Of a stretch of DNA of 64,000 bases, positions 63,725-64,000 are shown in pieces. Numbering within the stretch: position 1 is the first letter of the stretch; the number at the start of each line of letters is the position of its first letter. The notes beneath the pieces were generated by a model, which ran no database searches, was not told where the DNA came from, and saw only the letters and a list, made by a program, of their open reading frames with translations. Both the position numbers and the translations under genes were made by a program. The stretch covers positions 62,001 through 126,000 of the forward strand of contig PHBE01000009.1 in the NCBI GenBank assembly GCA_002841885.1. Direction: 5' to 3'. Origin of the DNA: Deltaproteobacteria bacterium HGW-Deltaproteobacteria-18 (lineage in GTDB: Bacteria; Desulfobacterota; Desulfovibrionia; Desulfovibrionales; Desulfomicrobiaceae).

Positions 63725-64000
63725 CTACTGCTGAATTTCCACCGTCGCTTCGTGCGCCCCGGACAGGGCCTGCGGGCCGGTCTTGCCCAGAAAGATGCGC
63801 CCGGCATCCACGCCAAGCTCCTGCACGAGATGATTCTTCACAAATTCCGCCCGGGTGGCGGCAAGGCGCACAAGATCGGCGTCAGTGATGTTTATGAGCT
63901 CCCTGAGCTTGTCTTCCTGAACCTCGCGGGAGACGTCCTTGTGCATGCCGAAGGCGCCCTTTTCCTTTTCCACGGGCTCTTCCTTGTAGGCCTCCCAAAG
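63725..64000 (-). CDS. C-terminal end of a large protein (DUF748/AsmA-like or OmpA-like), partial
   Basis: The frame is open to the window edge (91 codons plus stop). The visible end, including TDADLVRLAATRAEFVKNHL and GVDAGRIFLGKTGP, resembles the tail of DUF748/AsmA-like envelope proteins, where a similar LAxxRAxxVxxYLV helix precedes a GVxxxRIF strand. The start and main domains lie outside the window, so the call is tentative. Confidence 0.6.
   Translation of the reverse strand, partial: LWEAYKEEPVEKEKGAFGMHKDVSREVQEDKLRELINITDADLVRLAATRAEFVKNHLVQELGVDAGRIFLGKTGPQALSGAHEATVEIQQ

Overview
The window is a GC-rich chromosomal segment from a Gram-negative anaerobe, most likely a sulfate-reducing member of the Desulfovibrionales (Desulfomicrobium/Desulfovibrio-like). 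This is inferred from a single-chain AccA-AccD type carboxyltransferase, a tungsten-type aldehyde ferredoxin oxidoreductase, a DUF362 ferredoxin and many Tat-exported redox proteins. No rRNA, tRNA or CRISPR array was seen.

Layout. 0-7.6 kb: HEAT-repeat protein and purine nucleoside phosphorylase on the minus strand, then a divergent acyl-CoA carboxylase operon (biotin carboxylase, fused carboxyltransferase, a biotinyl-like protein lacking the usual biotinyl lysine), a small protein and ssb. 7.6-16 kb: an IS3-family transposase scrap, then a minus-strand unit (Tat-exported Fe-S protein, aldehyde oxidoreductase, outer-membrane protein) divergent from a PAS histidine kinase and an NtrC-type regulator that probably control it. 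16-31 kb: a reactive-aldehyde/electrophile response island resembling E. coli yqhC-yqhD-dkgA but much larger. It has two paralogous AraC regulators, YqhD-like dehydrogenase, two aldo/keto reductases, cupins, flavodoxin-type proteins, three alpha/beta hydrolases and an MFS exporter. A shared 29-bp motif lies in front of its transcription units and looks like the AraC operator. 31-40 kb: metallophosphoesterase, a gap carrying one more copy of the motif, DUF362 protein, 6-phosphogluconate dehydrogenase, a DUF547/TVP38/flavoprotein operon and a periplasmic solute-binding protein.

40-63 kb is a membrane and signalling region. It contains a PqqD-like/unknown/secreted trio, a SpoIIE phosphatase with STAS antagonist and RsbW-type kinase (partner switching), an ABC exporter with a very large insertion in its ATPase domain plus a cyclic-nucleotide-binding partner, two large OPT/DUF6785-like membrane proteins, a 1576-residue protein joining a degenerate M28-peptidase-like ectodomain to an FtsX/MacB permease with its ATPase and second permease, and a five-gene glycosyltransferase operon with a histidine phosphatase inside it. 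acpS and the end of another gene close the window.

Most unusual points: (1) the SpoIIE gene has a strong ribosome-binding site and reads through an in-frame TGA followed by a hairpin whose GGTCT loop equals that of the E. coli fdhF SECIS, so it is either a new selenoprotein or a recent nonsense mutation; (2) the 29-bp operator regulon; (3) the ABC exporter with three Q-loop-like segments; (4) the M28/FtsX/OPT-like locus; (5) two copies of a ~120-bp palindromic repeat whose 32-bp core is inverted between copies.
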